NCBI GenBank assembly: GCA_947462945.1 | Contig: CANHTE010000008.1 | Span: forward strand, 1-11,963 | DNA length: 11,963 nucleotides | Reading direction: 5' to 3' | Source of the DNA: Acetobacteraceae bacterium | GTDB taxonomy: Bacteria > Pseudomonadota > Alphaproteobacteria > Acetobacterales > Acetobacteraceae | Shown here: positions 1 through 6,011 of the stretch, in pieces | Layout of the letters: each line of letters begins with the position of its first letter | Position numbering within the stretch: position 1 is the first letter of the stretch | Translations under genes and position numbers: made by a program | The notes under the pieces: generated by a model | What the model saw: the letters and a program-made list of their open reading frames with translations, nothing else | Told to the model about the DNA's origin: nothing | The model's database searches: none

Positions 1-727
1 CCCATTCCAGCCTCGTGAATCGCTGGACGAGGCAACGCTCGCTGAACTGGCAGCCTCCATCCGGGAGCATGGCGTGCTGCAACCCATCCTGGTGCGCCCC
101 ATCAAATCCCGGCCCAACCGCTTTGAAATCATCGGCGGGGAGCGGCGCTGGCGCGCGGCCCAGGCTGCCGGCCTGCATGAAGTTCCCGCCCTGGTCCGTG
201 ACTTCTCAGACCGTGAGGCGATGGCCGCGGGGCTGGTGGAGAACCTCCAGCGCCAGGACCTCAATGCCCTGGAAGAAGCCGAGGGCTATGGCCGCCTGAC
301 CGAGCAATTCGGCCTGACGCAGGAAGCCCTGGCCCGCGCTGTCGGCAAAAGCCGCCCGCATGTTGCGAATACGCTGCGCCTGCTGAACTTGCCCGACAGG
401 GTGCGCGATCTGTTGCGGGAAGGCGCCCTGACGGCTGGCCATGCCCGCGCCTTGCTCACCGCCAAGGACCCCGTGGCACTGGCCCTGCAAGTTGTGGATC
501 GTGGGCTGAATGTCCGCCAGGCGGAAGCTCTGGCGGCGGTGAAGAATGTCGGCCCCGCACCCCGCCAGCCGAAATCCGATGCGGAAACCCGCGCGCTGGA
601 GCGGCAGATCACGGGCCATCTTGGCCTCAAGGTCACCATCCGCCACGGCGCGCGCGGCGGGCAGGTGATTCTGGCCTATAAGGACCTCGACCAGCTCGAT
701 GGTCTGGTCCGCCTGCTCACGAAATAA
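1..727 (+). CDS. parB: Chromosome-partitioning protein ParB (5' end cut by window)
   Basis: ParB is the CTP-dependent DNA clamp that loads at parS and works with ParA in origin segregation. The reading frame is open from base 2, so the gene starts before the window; about 241 residues are visible. Seen in order: the N-terminal motif PFQPR, then AASIREHGVLQPILVRP; the nucleotide-binding GGERRWRAA (visible residues 45-53); ENLQRQDLNALEEAEGY (from about 80); a helix-turn-helix around visible residues 105-131 (LTQEALARAVGKSRPHVANT); and a C-terminal dimerisation region near ERQITGHLGLKVTI. These match chromosomal ParB/Spo0J. In many alphaproteobacteria parB follows parA and gidB, which would lie to the left. 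The stop TAA lies inside the 3' end of the convergent hydrolase gene (11-bp overlap), and no hairpin terminator is visible. The family call is secure; the true start cannot be seen. Confidence 0.95.
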   Translation, partial: PFQPRESLDEATLAELAASIREHGVLQPILVRPIKSRPNRFEIIGGERRWRAAQAAGLHEVPALVRDFSDREAMAAGLVENLQRQDLNALEEAEGYGRLTEQFGLTQEALARAVGKSRPHVANTLRLLNLPDRVRDLLREGALTAGHARALLTAKDPVALALQVVDRGLNVRQAEALAAVKNVGPAPRQPKSDAETRALERQITGHLGLKVTIRHGARGGQVILAYKDLDQLDGLVRLLTK

Positions 728-1832
728 TGGCCGCGTGGGCCAGGGTGCTGAGCGTGTCCATGCGCGGCCCGTGGAATTCCTCGGTCTGCCGGGTGTTCGA
801 CAGGAAGGCAAAGGACACACCGGATTCCGGATCGCCCCAGCAATAGGATGAGCCGACGCCGCCATGCCCAAAAGTGCCAGGGTGGGCGATCGCACCCAGG
901 CCGCGAATTTCTCGCGTCGTTCCGCGCAAATGCGGGCCCAAACCTCGATGCATCGGCATGCCGTTATACTCATCCGGCCGGTCGCCCGTGTGGTTGCGAA
1001 TGGCATAGGCAAGCATCCGCGGTGACAGGATGCGCTGCCCGGCCAGGGCGCCGCCCTGGATCAGGGCCTGATAGAAAGCCGCCATCGCCCGCGCCGTGCC
1101 ATAGCCACCGCCGCCTGGCACCCCCGCCGCCAGGAAAGCCGCGCTCCCTTCCGGCATGCGGACCGTGCCGTCCACATCATGCATATCGGCCGTGCGGGCC
1201 TGTGCTTCGGCGGGCACGCCCACGAACAGCTCACCCGCCAGGCCAAGGGGAGCGATGATCCGCCGGCGCAGATAGCTGCGGTGATCCTCGCCGGTCACCG
1301 CGCGGATCACCGCCGCCGCCACCCAATGTGCGGCGGCCGGGTGGTAGCGCACGCGGCTGCCGGGCTCCCACTCCAAGGGGAAGTTGCACACCATCTCGCG
1401 CAGCTTGGCTGCATCCTCCCAGGCGGCGGGGGTGATCTCGGCGCTGGGGAAGCCGGCCTGATGCGTCAGCAGCTCGATGAAGGTGATCTCGCCCTTGCCA
1501 TGCGCCTCGAAGCCCGGAAGGTGCTGCGCGACCTTGTCCGTCAACCGCAGCCGGCCATCCTCGGCCAAGGCCCAGAGCCCGGCGGCCGTGATGACCTTGG
1601 TGTTGGAGTAGAGCAGCCAGAGCGTCTCATCCGTCGCCGCCACACCCTGGCACGCCGCGCCAAAGCTGCGAAACAGGGCGAGTTTGCCATGCCGCGCCAG
1701 GGCCAGCTGCGCGCCGGGATGATGGCCCGCTGCGATGTCGGCCTCCACCCGCGCACACAGAAGTTCAAGCTTGGCGGGATCAAGCCCCAATTCGGCCGGG
1801 CTCGCGCTGGGCAGGGGAAAGTCTGTGGTCAT
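717..1832 (-). CDS. Beta-lactamase-fold serine hydrolase (class C / esterase-like)
   Basis: This 371-residue protein belongs to the penicillin-binding-protein/class C beta-lactamase superfamily, which includes esterases and peptidases as well as lactamases. The catalytic S-x-x-K motif is SNTK at residues 76-79, in the context LLYSNTKVITAAGLWAL. LLTHQAGF (121-128) matches the usual LLtHtSGl segment. The third motif is HGG (323-325, FGHGGVGSSY), replacing KTG as is common in the esterase branch. The second motif, usually Y-x-N, reads YHP (163-165), so the canonical Asn is absent. No signal peptide is seen, so the protein is probably cytoplasmic, which argues against a resistance lactamase. The start is supported by AAGGAA about 8 bases upstream of the ATG. 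The gene diverges from the Bug gene to the right and overlaps the end of parB. The substrate cannot be deduced. Confidence 0.86.
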   Translation of the reverse strand: MTTDFPLPSASPAELGLDPAKLELLCARVEADIAAGHHPGAQLALARHGKLALFRSFGAACQGVAATDETLWLLYSNTKVITAAGLWALAEDGRLRLTDKVAQHLPGFEAHGKGEITFIELLTHQAGFPSAEITPAAWEDAAKLREMVCNFPLEWEPGSRVRYHPAAAHWVAAAVIRAVTGEDHRSYLRRRIIAPLGLAGELFVGVPAEAQARTADMHDVDGTVRMPEGSAAFLAAGVPGGGGYGTARAMAAFYQALIQGGALAGQRILSPRMLAYAIRNHTGDRPDEYNGMPMHRGLGPHLRGTTREIRGLGAIAHPGTFGHGGVGSSYCWGDPESGVSFAFLSNTRQTEEFHGPRMDTLSTLAHAAIIS

Positions 1833-1856
1833 GCGGGAATTTCCTTGTTGTCGCCA

Positions 1857-1911
1857 GCATTACGGCAGAGGCAGCGCGCCTTGCCAAATCACCGGCACAA
1901 CGGGCTAAACT
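1857..1911. promoter_or_regulatory. Candidate overlapping divergent promoters
   Basis: The 121-bp gap between the serine hydrolase (-) and the first Bug gene (+) holds two back-to-back promoter-like pairs sharing the palindromic core TTGCCAA. Plus strand: TTGCCA (1881-1886), then TAAACT (1906-1911). Minus strand: TTGGCA (1887-1882), then TAATGC (1862-1857). Both spacers are 19 bp, longer than the sigma-70 optimum, so the call is weak. Overlapping -35 elements would make the two genes compete for polymerase. Confidence 0.22.
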
Positions 1912-1941
1912 CGGGCGGAAGGGCGCGCCATGATCGCCCAT

Positions 1942-1946
1942 GGAGA
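1942..1946 (+). promoter_or_regulatory. RBS that sets the start of the first Bug gene
   Basis: GGAGA lies 7 bases before ATG 1954. The frame also has an ATG at 1930, but that start has no Shine-Dalgarno match and would put eight extra residues ahead of the export signal. Confidence 0.6.
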
Positions 1947-1953
1947 AACACCC

Positions 1954-2925
1954 ATGCCCATCTCGCGCCGGGTCGCCCTGGCCTCGCCGCTGGCCTTCCA
2001 GCCCCTTGCCACAAAGGCACAGGGCGCGGCCTTCCCAGACCGCGTGGTCCGCTACATCGTGCCCTTCACCCCGGCGGGGCTGACGGACATCATGGCGCGG
2101 CTGGTGGCACAGCGGCTTTCCGAGATTTGGGGCAAAGCCGTGGTGGTGGAAAATCGGGCGGGCGGCAATGCGATGATCGGCGCGGATGCCGCCGCGAAAT
2201 CCGCGCCTGATGGCCATACCCTGCTGGCCATCACCCTCACCCATGCGGTGAATGTCGGGCTTTTCCCGAATGCGCCCTATGACCTGATGCGGGATTTCGT
2301 CCCTGTCTCGGTGCTCGGTTCCTTGCCGCTGGTGGTGGTGGTCAATGCCTCCAACCCGGCGCGCAACCTGGCCGATCTCATCACCCAGGCGCGCGCACGC
2401 GTGCTCAATGCGGGTTCATCGGGCAATGGCTCGCCGCCGCATCTGGGGCTGGAATTGTTCCGGCGCGTTTCGGGCGCGGCCGGCAACATCACCCATGTTC
2501 CCTATCGCGGCGGAGCGCCGGGCGTAACCGATCTGGTCGCGGGCAATCTGGATTTCATGGTCTCCAACCTGCCGGAATGCCTGGCCCAGATTCAGGGGGG
2601 GCGCCTGCGCGGACTGGCCGTCACCGGCGCGGCACGACATCGGCTTGTGCCGGATATCCCCACCGTGGCGGAGGCTGGCGCGGCCGGCCTGCAAATGACC
2701 AACTGGACCGCCATGCTGACCAATACCGCCGTGCCACGCCCCGCCCTGACGGAACTCAGCCGCGCCACACAATTGGCCGTGCGGGACGCCGATCTGCGCC
2801 GCCGGGCCGAGGAAGGCGGCTTCGACGTCCTGGGCTGGGAGCCGGATCGTTCGCGCGGCTTCATGGAAGAGGAGGTCACCCGCTGGGGCCGCCTGGTGCG
2901 AGAGGCCGGCATCCGCGCGGATTGA
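1954..2925 (+). CDS. Bug/TctC-family tripartite tricarboxylate transporter substrate-binding protein
   Basis: This is a periplasmic solute receptor of the Bug (TctC-like) family, which binds organic acids and passes them to a TctAB membrane pair. It has 323 residues, the family norm. The N-terminus MPISRRVALASPLAF...A is an export signal with a twin arginine but no full Tat consensus; cleavage is probably near residue 24. Family signatures seen: VPFTPAGLTDIMARL (36-50), VVVENRAGGNAMIGADAAA (63-81), PDGHTLL (85-91), VPYRGGAPGVTDLVAGNLDF (182-201) and LVPDIPTVAEAG (231-242). No tctA or tctB lies in the window, which is typical of orphan Bug genes that share a distant permease. The ligand is not predictable. 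The 3' end faces the 3' end of a tRNA gene 5 bp away, with no terminator between them. Confidence 0.9.
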   Translation: MPISRRVALASPLAFQPLATKAQGAAFPDRVVRYIVPFTPAGLTDIMARLVAQRLSEIWGKAVVVENRAGGNAMIGADAAAKSAPDGHTLLAITLTHAVNVGLFPNAPYDLMRDFVPVSVLGSLPLVVVVNASNPARNLADLITQARARVLNAGSSGNGSPPHLGLELFRRVSGAAGNITHVPYRGGAPGVTDLVAGNLDFMVSNLPECLAQIQGGRLRGLAVTGAARHRLVPDIPTVAEAGAAGLQMTNWTAMLTNTAVPRPALTELSRATQLAVRDADLRRRAEEGGFDVLGWEPDRSRGFMEEEVTRWGRLVREAGIRAD

Positions 2926-2930
2926 AGAGA

Positions 2931-3005
2931 TGGAGCGGGCGGGGGGAATCGAACCCCCGACATTCAGCTTGGGAAGCTGACGTTCTACCTCTGAACTACG
3001 CCCGC
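2931..3005 (-). tRNA. tRNA-Gly, anticodon CCC
   Basis: Read on the minus strand from 3005, the sequence folds as a complete cloverleaf. The acceptor GCGGGCG pairs with CGCCCGC, the D stem is GTTC/GAAC, and the anticodon stem is TCAGC/GCTGA with the 7-base loop TTCCCAA. The anticodon CCC lies at plus-strand 2971-2973. The variable loop has 5 bases, and the T stem GGGGG/CCCCC encloses TTCGATT. The discriminator is T and the CCA end is encoded (2931-2933). It reads glycine GGG codons. It lies between two convergent Bug genes, and its 3' end is 5 bp from the stop of the left one. Confidence 0.96.
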
Positions 3006-3015
3006 GATGGGTTGG

Positions 3016-3044
3016 ACCCTACAGACACGCAGCCCGTGCCTCAA
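3016..3044 (-). promoter_or_regulatory. Candidate sigma-70-type promoter of the tRNA-Gly gene
   Basis: On the minus strand TTGAGG (3044-3039) is followed after exactly 17 bp by TAGGGT (3021-3016), and the tRNA 5' end lies 10 bases further on. The -35 match is good and the -10 match is modest. The gene could also receive read-through from the second Bug gene 48 bp upstream. Confidence 0.42.
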
Positions 3045-3053
3045 GCCCCAAGC

Positions 3054-4007
3054 TTACCCGCCGCGTGCGCCCGTGGCTTGCAGGATGGGCACCCAGCGCG
3101 CCGTCTCCGCCGCCAGGAAGCGCGCGAGCGCCTCCGGCCCGGTCGGCATCATCTGCAAGCCTGCCTCTGCCATGCGCCGTTGCAGTTCGGGGCGGGCCAG
3201 CGCCACCTCGGCCGCGGCCACCAGGCGCGCCACCAGGGGGGCCGGCAGCCCGGCCGGCGCATACATCCCCTGCCAGGAGGAGCTGTCAAAGCCGGGCACC
3301 GCATCGGCGATGCTCGGCAAGTCCGGCAGCATCACGGAGCGTGTGGGTGTCGTCACCGCCAGGCCCACCACCTGCCCGGCACGGGCCAGCGGCGCCAGCA
3401 GCGTCTGGCTGTCGATCATGAAATCCAGCCGGCCGGCCGTCAGGTCGGTCACGGCCTGGGGCGTGCCGCGATATGGCACCACGGTGAAATCCACCCCGGC
3501 CAGCTTCTTCAGCAATTCCCCGGCAAGGTGTGAGGCCGCACCAATCCCCGTGGTGCCAAAGGTCGCCGTATCGCGCTTCTCCCGCAGCCAGGCCAGGAAG
3601 GCGGGCAGGCTGCGCGCGGGGTTGGAAGGGTGCACCGCCAGCAGGAAGGGCTGCTGCGAGATCAGCGTGATCGGCGTGAAATCCCGCGCCGGGTCCGGGG
3701 CATCATGGTACAGGGTGGGCATCACTGCGTGTGCCGCGCCACTGACCAGCAGGGTCTGCCCATCCGGCGCCGCGCGCGCCGCATTCCGTGCGCCGATGGT
3801 GGCACCCGCCCCCGGCTGGTTCTCGATCAACAAGGGCTGGCCCAGCTCCAGGCCCATCGGCTCGGCCAGCAGGCGTGCGGCCACATCAATGATGCCGCCC
3901 GCGCCGAAGGGGACGATCACCCGGATGGCGCGGGGTTGCGCCAAGGCAAGGCTTATCAAGGCAGGGCTGGCCAGCAGCGGCAGGGCAAGCAGGGAACGGC
4001 GGCGCAT
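3054..4007 (-). CDS. Second Bug/TctC-family substrate-binding protein
   Basis: A periplasmic organic-acid receptor of the Bug family, 317 residues. The N-terminal signal MRRRSLLALPLLASPALISL ends with ALAQP, giving probable signal-peptidase cleavage near residue 23. Family signatures: VIVPFGAGGIIDVAARLLAE (30-49), LIENQPGAGATIGARNAA (60-77), PDGQTLL (81-87), VPYRGTPQAVTDLTAGRLDF (177-196) and MLPDLPSIADAVPG (226-239). The start with GGAGAG upstream is preferred. The frame stays open upstream, but that extension is low-complexity Gln/Gly-rich and would overlap the divergent GGT-family gene. The protein clearly differs in sequence from the first Bug protein, so this is not a recent tandem duplication. 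No TctA or TctB is present. Its ligand is unknown; the divergent partner encodes an exported Ntn-hydrolase. Confidence 0.9.
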   Translation of the reverse strand: MRRRSLLALPLLASPALISLALAQPRAIRVIVPFGAGGIIDVAARLLAEPMGLELGQPLLIENQPGAGATIGARNAARAAPDGQTLLVSGAAHAVMPTLYHDAPDPARDFTPITLISQQPFLLAVHPSNPARSLPAFLAWLREKRDTATFGTTGIGAASHLAGELLKKLAGVDFTVVPYRGTPQAVTDLTAGRLDFMIDSQTLLAPLARAGQVVGLAVTTPTRSVMLPDLPSIADAVPGFDSSSWQGMYAPAGLPAPLVARLVAAAEVALARPELQRRMAEAGLQMMPTGPEALARFLAAETARWVPILQATGARGG

Positions 4008-4013
4008 GGCGAT

Positions 4014-4019
4014 CTCTCC
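4014..4019 (-). promoter_or_regulatory. RBS of the second Bug gene
   Basis: The minus strand reads GGAGAG six bases before ATG 4007. This fixes the start and excludes the 85-codon open extension upstream. Confidence 0.65.
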
Positions 4020-4055
4020 GAAGTTCCGGCATCGTGGCGAAGAACCCTCGCCCCC

Positions 4056-4060
4056 GGAAG
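4056..4060 (+). promoter_or_regulatory. RBS of the GGT-family gene
   Basis: GGAAG lies seven bases before ATG 4068. That ATG opens directly into a poly-leucine signal peptide, so it is chosen over in-frame ATGs far upstream that lie inside the Bug gene. Confidence 0.6.
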
Positions 4061-4067
4061 CCCGCTG

Positions 4068-5699
4068 ATGCGCCCCCTGCTGCTGCTGCTCCTGTTGCTG
4101 CCCGGCCTGGCCCAGGCCGAGGCCACCCGCGCCACGCGCCAGATGGTCGCCACCGCCCACCCGGCTGCCTCCGCAGCAGGGCTGGAGATGCTGCGCGCCG
4201 GCGGCAGCGCCATGGATGCCGCCGTGGCTGCCCAGGCCGTCCTGAGCGTGGTGGAGCCACATGCCTCGGGGCTTTTCTCAGGCGGCCTGCTTCTCGCCTG
4301 GGACCCGGCCAGCCGGCGCCTGATGCATTGGGATGGCGTCGCCCAGGCCCCCGCCGCCGCCACGCCGGCCCTGCCGCTGGAGACGGATGGCACCCGCCTG
4401 CCGCCCAGCGTGGCCCGCAGCGGCCGCGCCGTGGCAATCCCCGGCAGTATCGCCGCGCTCGAAGCCGGCCATGACATGCAGGGCCGCCTGCCTTGGGCCC
4501 AGCTTTTCACCCCAGCCATCCGGCTGGCGGAGGAGGGCTTCCCCATGCCCCCCTACCTCCGTGCCGTGCTCACGGCCCGCGCGGCCGCCTTGCGGCAAAA
4601 TCCGGATTTCCGCGCATTGTTCTACACGCCGGAGGGCGCCCCCTACGCCATCGGCCATCTGCTGCGCAACCCCGCCCAGACACAGGCCTTGCGGCTGGTG
4701 GCGGCGGGCGGTGCCGCCGCATTGCGCGAAGGCCCCCTGGCGGAGGCCTTCCTCAACGCCACGCGCAGCCCCCCCATCCCCGGGCTCATCACGGCCGAGG
4801 ATTTGCGCGCCTATCGCGCCATCGCGCGGGATGCGCTCTGCGCCCCTGCCTTTGAGCGCCGCATCTGCACCGCCGCGGCGCCTTCCTCAGGGGGGGTTTC
4901 CGTGTTGCAGCAGCTGGGCCTGCTGGAGCGTGCGGGCTTCGCGCAAACCGCGCCCGGCAGAGCGGCCGCCGCGCATCTGCTCATCGAGGCCGGCCGCCTG
5001 GCCCGCGCCGACCGCATCCGCTGGGTGGGGGACCCGCGCTTCGTCACCGTGCCCGAGGATGCGATGATTTCCCGCCGGTATCTGGATGCCCGCGCGGCCC
5101 TGATCACGCCCGCGCAGGCCCGCCCCGAGGCCAGCCCGGGCATCCCGGAAAACGCCCCAATGACGACCCATATCTCGGTGATGGATGCGCAGGGCGGCGC
5201 CGTTGCCTTCACCACCACCAATAATCTGAATTTCGGCGCGGACCTTCTGGCGATGGGCGTGGCCCTGAACAATGGCAGCACGAATTTCGCCGTGAACCCC
5301 AACAGCCTTTCGCCCAACCGCCTGCAAGGCGGCAAGCGCCCGGCCACGACCATGGCGCCCACGATCGTCTTTGACAGCGCCGGGGCGCCCGAAATCGTGC
5401 TCGGCGCTGGCGGTGGCGCCTGGATTCCCGATGCGGTGGTCGGCGCGCTGGCGGAAATCCTGGCCTGGAACCACGATGCCTGGCAGGCCGTGGCCCGCCC
5501 AAGGCTGGGCGCCCAAAACAACGCGGTGGAGCTGGAACGGGGCACCGCAGCCGCCAGCCTGGCGCCGGCGCTCACCGTCATGGGTCACGCGCCGCGCGTG
5601 GTGGAGGTCAATACCGGGCTGCACATCATCCGGCGCATTCCAGGCGGGCTGGAAGGGGCGGCGGACCCTCGCCGGGATGGGGCGGCCCTGGGGGATTGA
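4068..5699 (+). CDS. Gamma-glutamyltranspeptidase-family Ntn-hydrolase with altered substrate pocket
   Basis: The 543-residue protein has a signal peptide (MRPLLLLLLLLPGLAQA, cleavage about residue 17) and the GGT fold. As in the family, it should be an autocleaving proenzyme. The processing site and catalytic nucleophile is T366 in ENAPMTTHISVMDAQGG, preceding the usual FTTTNNLNFG segment. Other family blocks: EMLRAGGSAMDAAVAAQAV (40-58), AVAIPGSIAAL (121-131), APSSGGVSVLQQL (271-283) and RPATTMAPTIV (424-434). Departures from canonical GGT: the D-G-R-E-x-A-P block reads DGVAQAP (89-95), so the glutamate-binding Arg is missing. NNxMDDF reads NNGSTNF (401-407), so the amino-binding Asp is missing. 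The SS oxyanion pair reads TT (427-428). A hydrolase or acylase acting on another amide is therefore likelier than classical glutathione turnover. It diverges from a Bug gene across a 60-bp gap. Confidence 0.88.
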   Translation: MRPLLLLLLLLPGLAQAEATRATRQMVATAHPAASAAGLEMLRAGGSAMDAAVAAQAVLSVVEPHASGLFSGGLLLAWDPASRRLMHWDGVAQAPAAATPALPLETDGTRLPPSVARSGRAVAIPGSIAALEAGHDMQGRLPWAQLFTPAIRLAEEGFPMPPYLRAVLTARAAALRQNPDFRALFYTPEGAPYAIGHLLRNPAQTQALRLVAAGGAAALREGPLAEAFLNATRSPPIPGLITAEDLRAYRAIARDALCAPAFERRICTAAAPSSGGVSVLQQLGLLERAGFAQTAPGRAAAAHLLIEAGRLARADRIRWVGDPRFVTVPEDAMISRRYLDARAALITPAQARPEASPGIPENAPMTTHISVMDAQGGAVAFTTTNNLNFGADLLAMGVALNNGSTNFAVNPNSLSPNRLQGGKRPATTMAPTIVFDSAGAPEIVLGAGGGAWIPDAVVGALAEILAWNHDAWQAVARPRLGAQNNAVELERGTAAASLAPALTVMGHAPRVVEVNTGLHIIRRIPGGLEGAADPRRDGAALGD

Positions 5700-5890
5700 G
5701 GGCAAGGCGCCGTCCTGAACCCGGGATTTCCGGGACTCTCCCGTTGGTGCGGGATGATTTCGGACAAAGTGGCGATCCGGGGTGAGGATCAGCCAGAGAT
5801 TCGGATTTGGATGACAAACAGCAGGTCAAGTTCTAGGACTAAATGCCTGCAAAGTCAAGTTTTTCATGAATCTGGGTTCAGGAGGAACAA
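5700..5890. other. AT-rich intergenic spacer without a recognisable gene
   Basis: Bases 5761-5880 contain 57 G/C out of 120 (47.5%), and the last 60 only 25, far below the flanking genes. No conserved protein is seen in any frame, and reading frames across it are short or run from neighbouring genes. Just after the GGT-family stop are two small hairpins: CCCGG/CCGGG (5720-5734 area) and TCCCG/CGGGA (5739-5754 area). Neither has a T tract. It may be a gene or insertion remnant, or a regulatory or small-RNA region. Confidence 0.5.
5830..5858 (-). promoter_or_regulatory. Orphan promoter-like sequence on the minus strand
   Basis: The minus strand reads TTGACT (5858-5853), 17 bp, then TAGAAC (5835-5830). 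This is the best sigma-70-like pair in the AT-rich spacer. It points leftward toward the 3' end of the GGT-family gene, where no minus-strand gene is recognisable. It would produce an antisense or short noncoding transcript. Confidence 0.25.
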
Positions 5891-6008
5891 GGGCCTCCGG
5901 CGGCTGGGGCCGGGGCCCCAGACCCCTTTCGTTTGGAGGGCCGGGTGCCTCACCGCGAATACCCCAAGGAACGGGGTCTGGGGCCCCGGCCCCAGCCGCC
6001 GGAGGCCC
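5891..6008. repeat. Palindromic element copy 1: perfect 36-bp inverted repeat, probable bidirectional terminator
   Basis: The left arm 5891-5926 (begins GGGCCTCCGGCGGCTGGGGC, ends CCAGACCCC) is exactly complementary to the right arm 5973-6008, with a 46-base loop. It lies between the convergent GGT-family gene and the dehalogenase-like gene, whose stop codon begins 4 bases after the right arm. The stem is strong enough to act as a terminator or RNA 3'-end block in both directions. The T tracts are short, however: TTT on the plus side and TTGTT on the minus side. The same arm sequences recur at 8368-8478, so this is a dispersed element and not a private terminator. Confidence 0.85.
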
Positions 6009-6011
6009 CCT

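Noticed and set aside
1..727. parS site near parB
   Set aside because: I looked for a TGTTTCACGTGAAACA-like palindrome by eye and saw none; a computed search allowing two mismatches would settle it.
206..1012. Long minus-strand open frame antisense to parB and crossing into the hydrolase
   Set aside because: Its translation has no family motif and is a shadow produced by GC-rich third positions; parB on the plus strand has all the family signatures.
1179..2210. 343-codon plus-strand open frame antisense to the serine hydrolase and running into the Bug gene
   Set aside because: Low-complexity Gly/Arg/His-rich translation with no conserved domain; both genes it overlaps have clear motifs and RBSs.
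2931..3005. tRNA 3' end as an integration (att) site for a genomic island
   Set aside because: No integrase gene and no direct repeat of the tRNA 3' end were noticed in the window.
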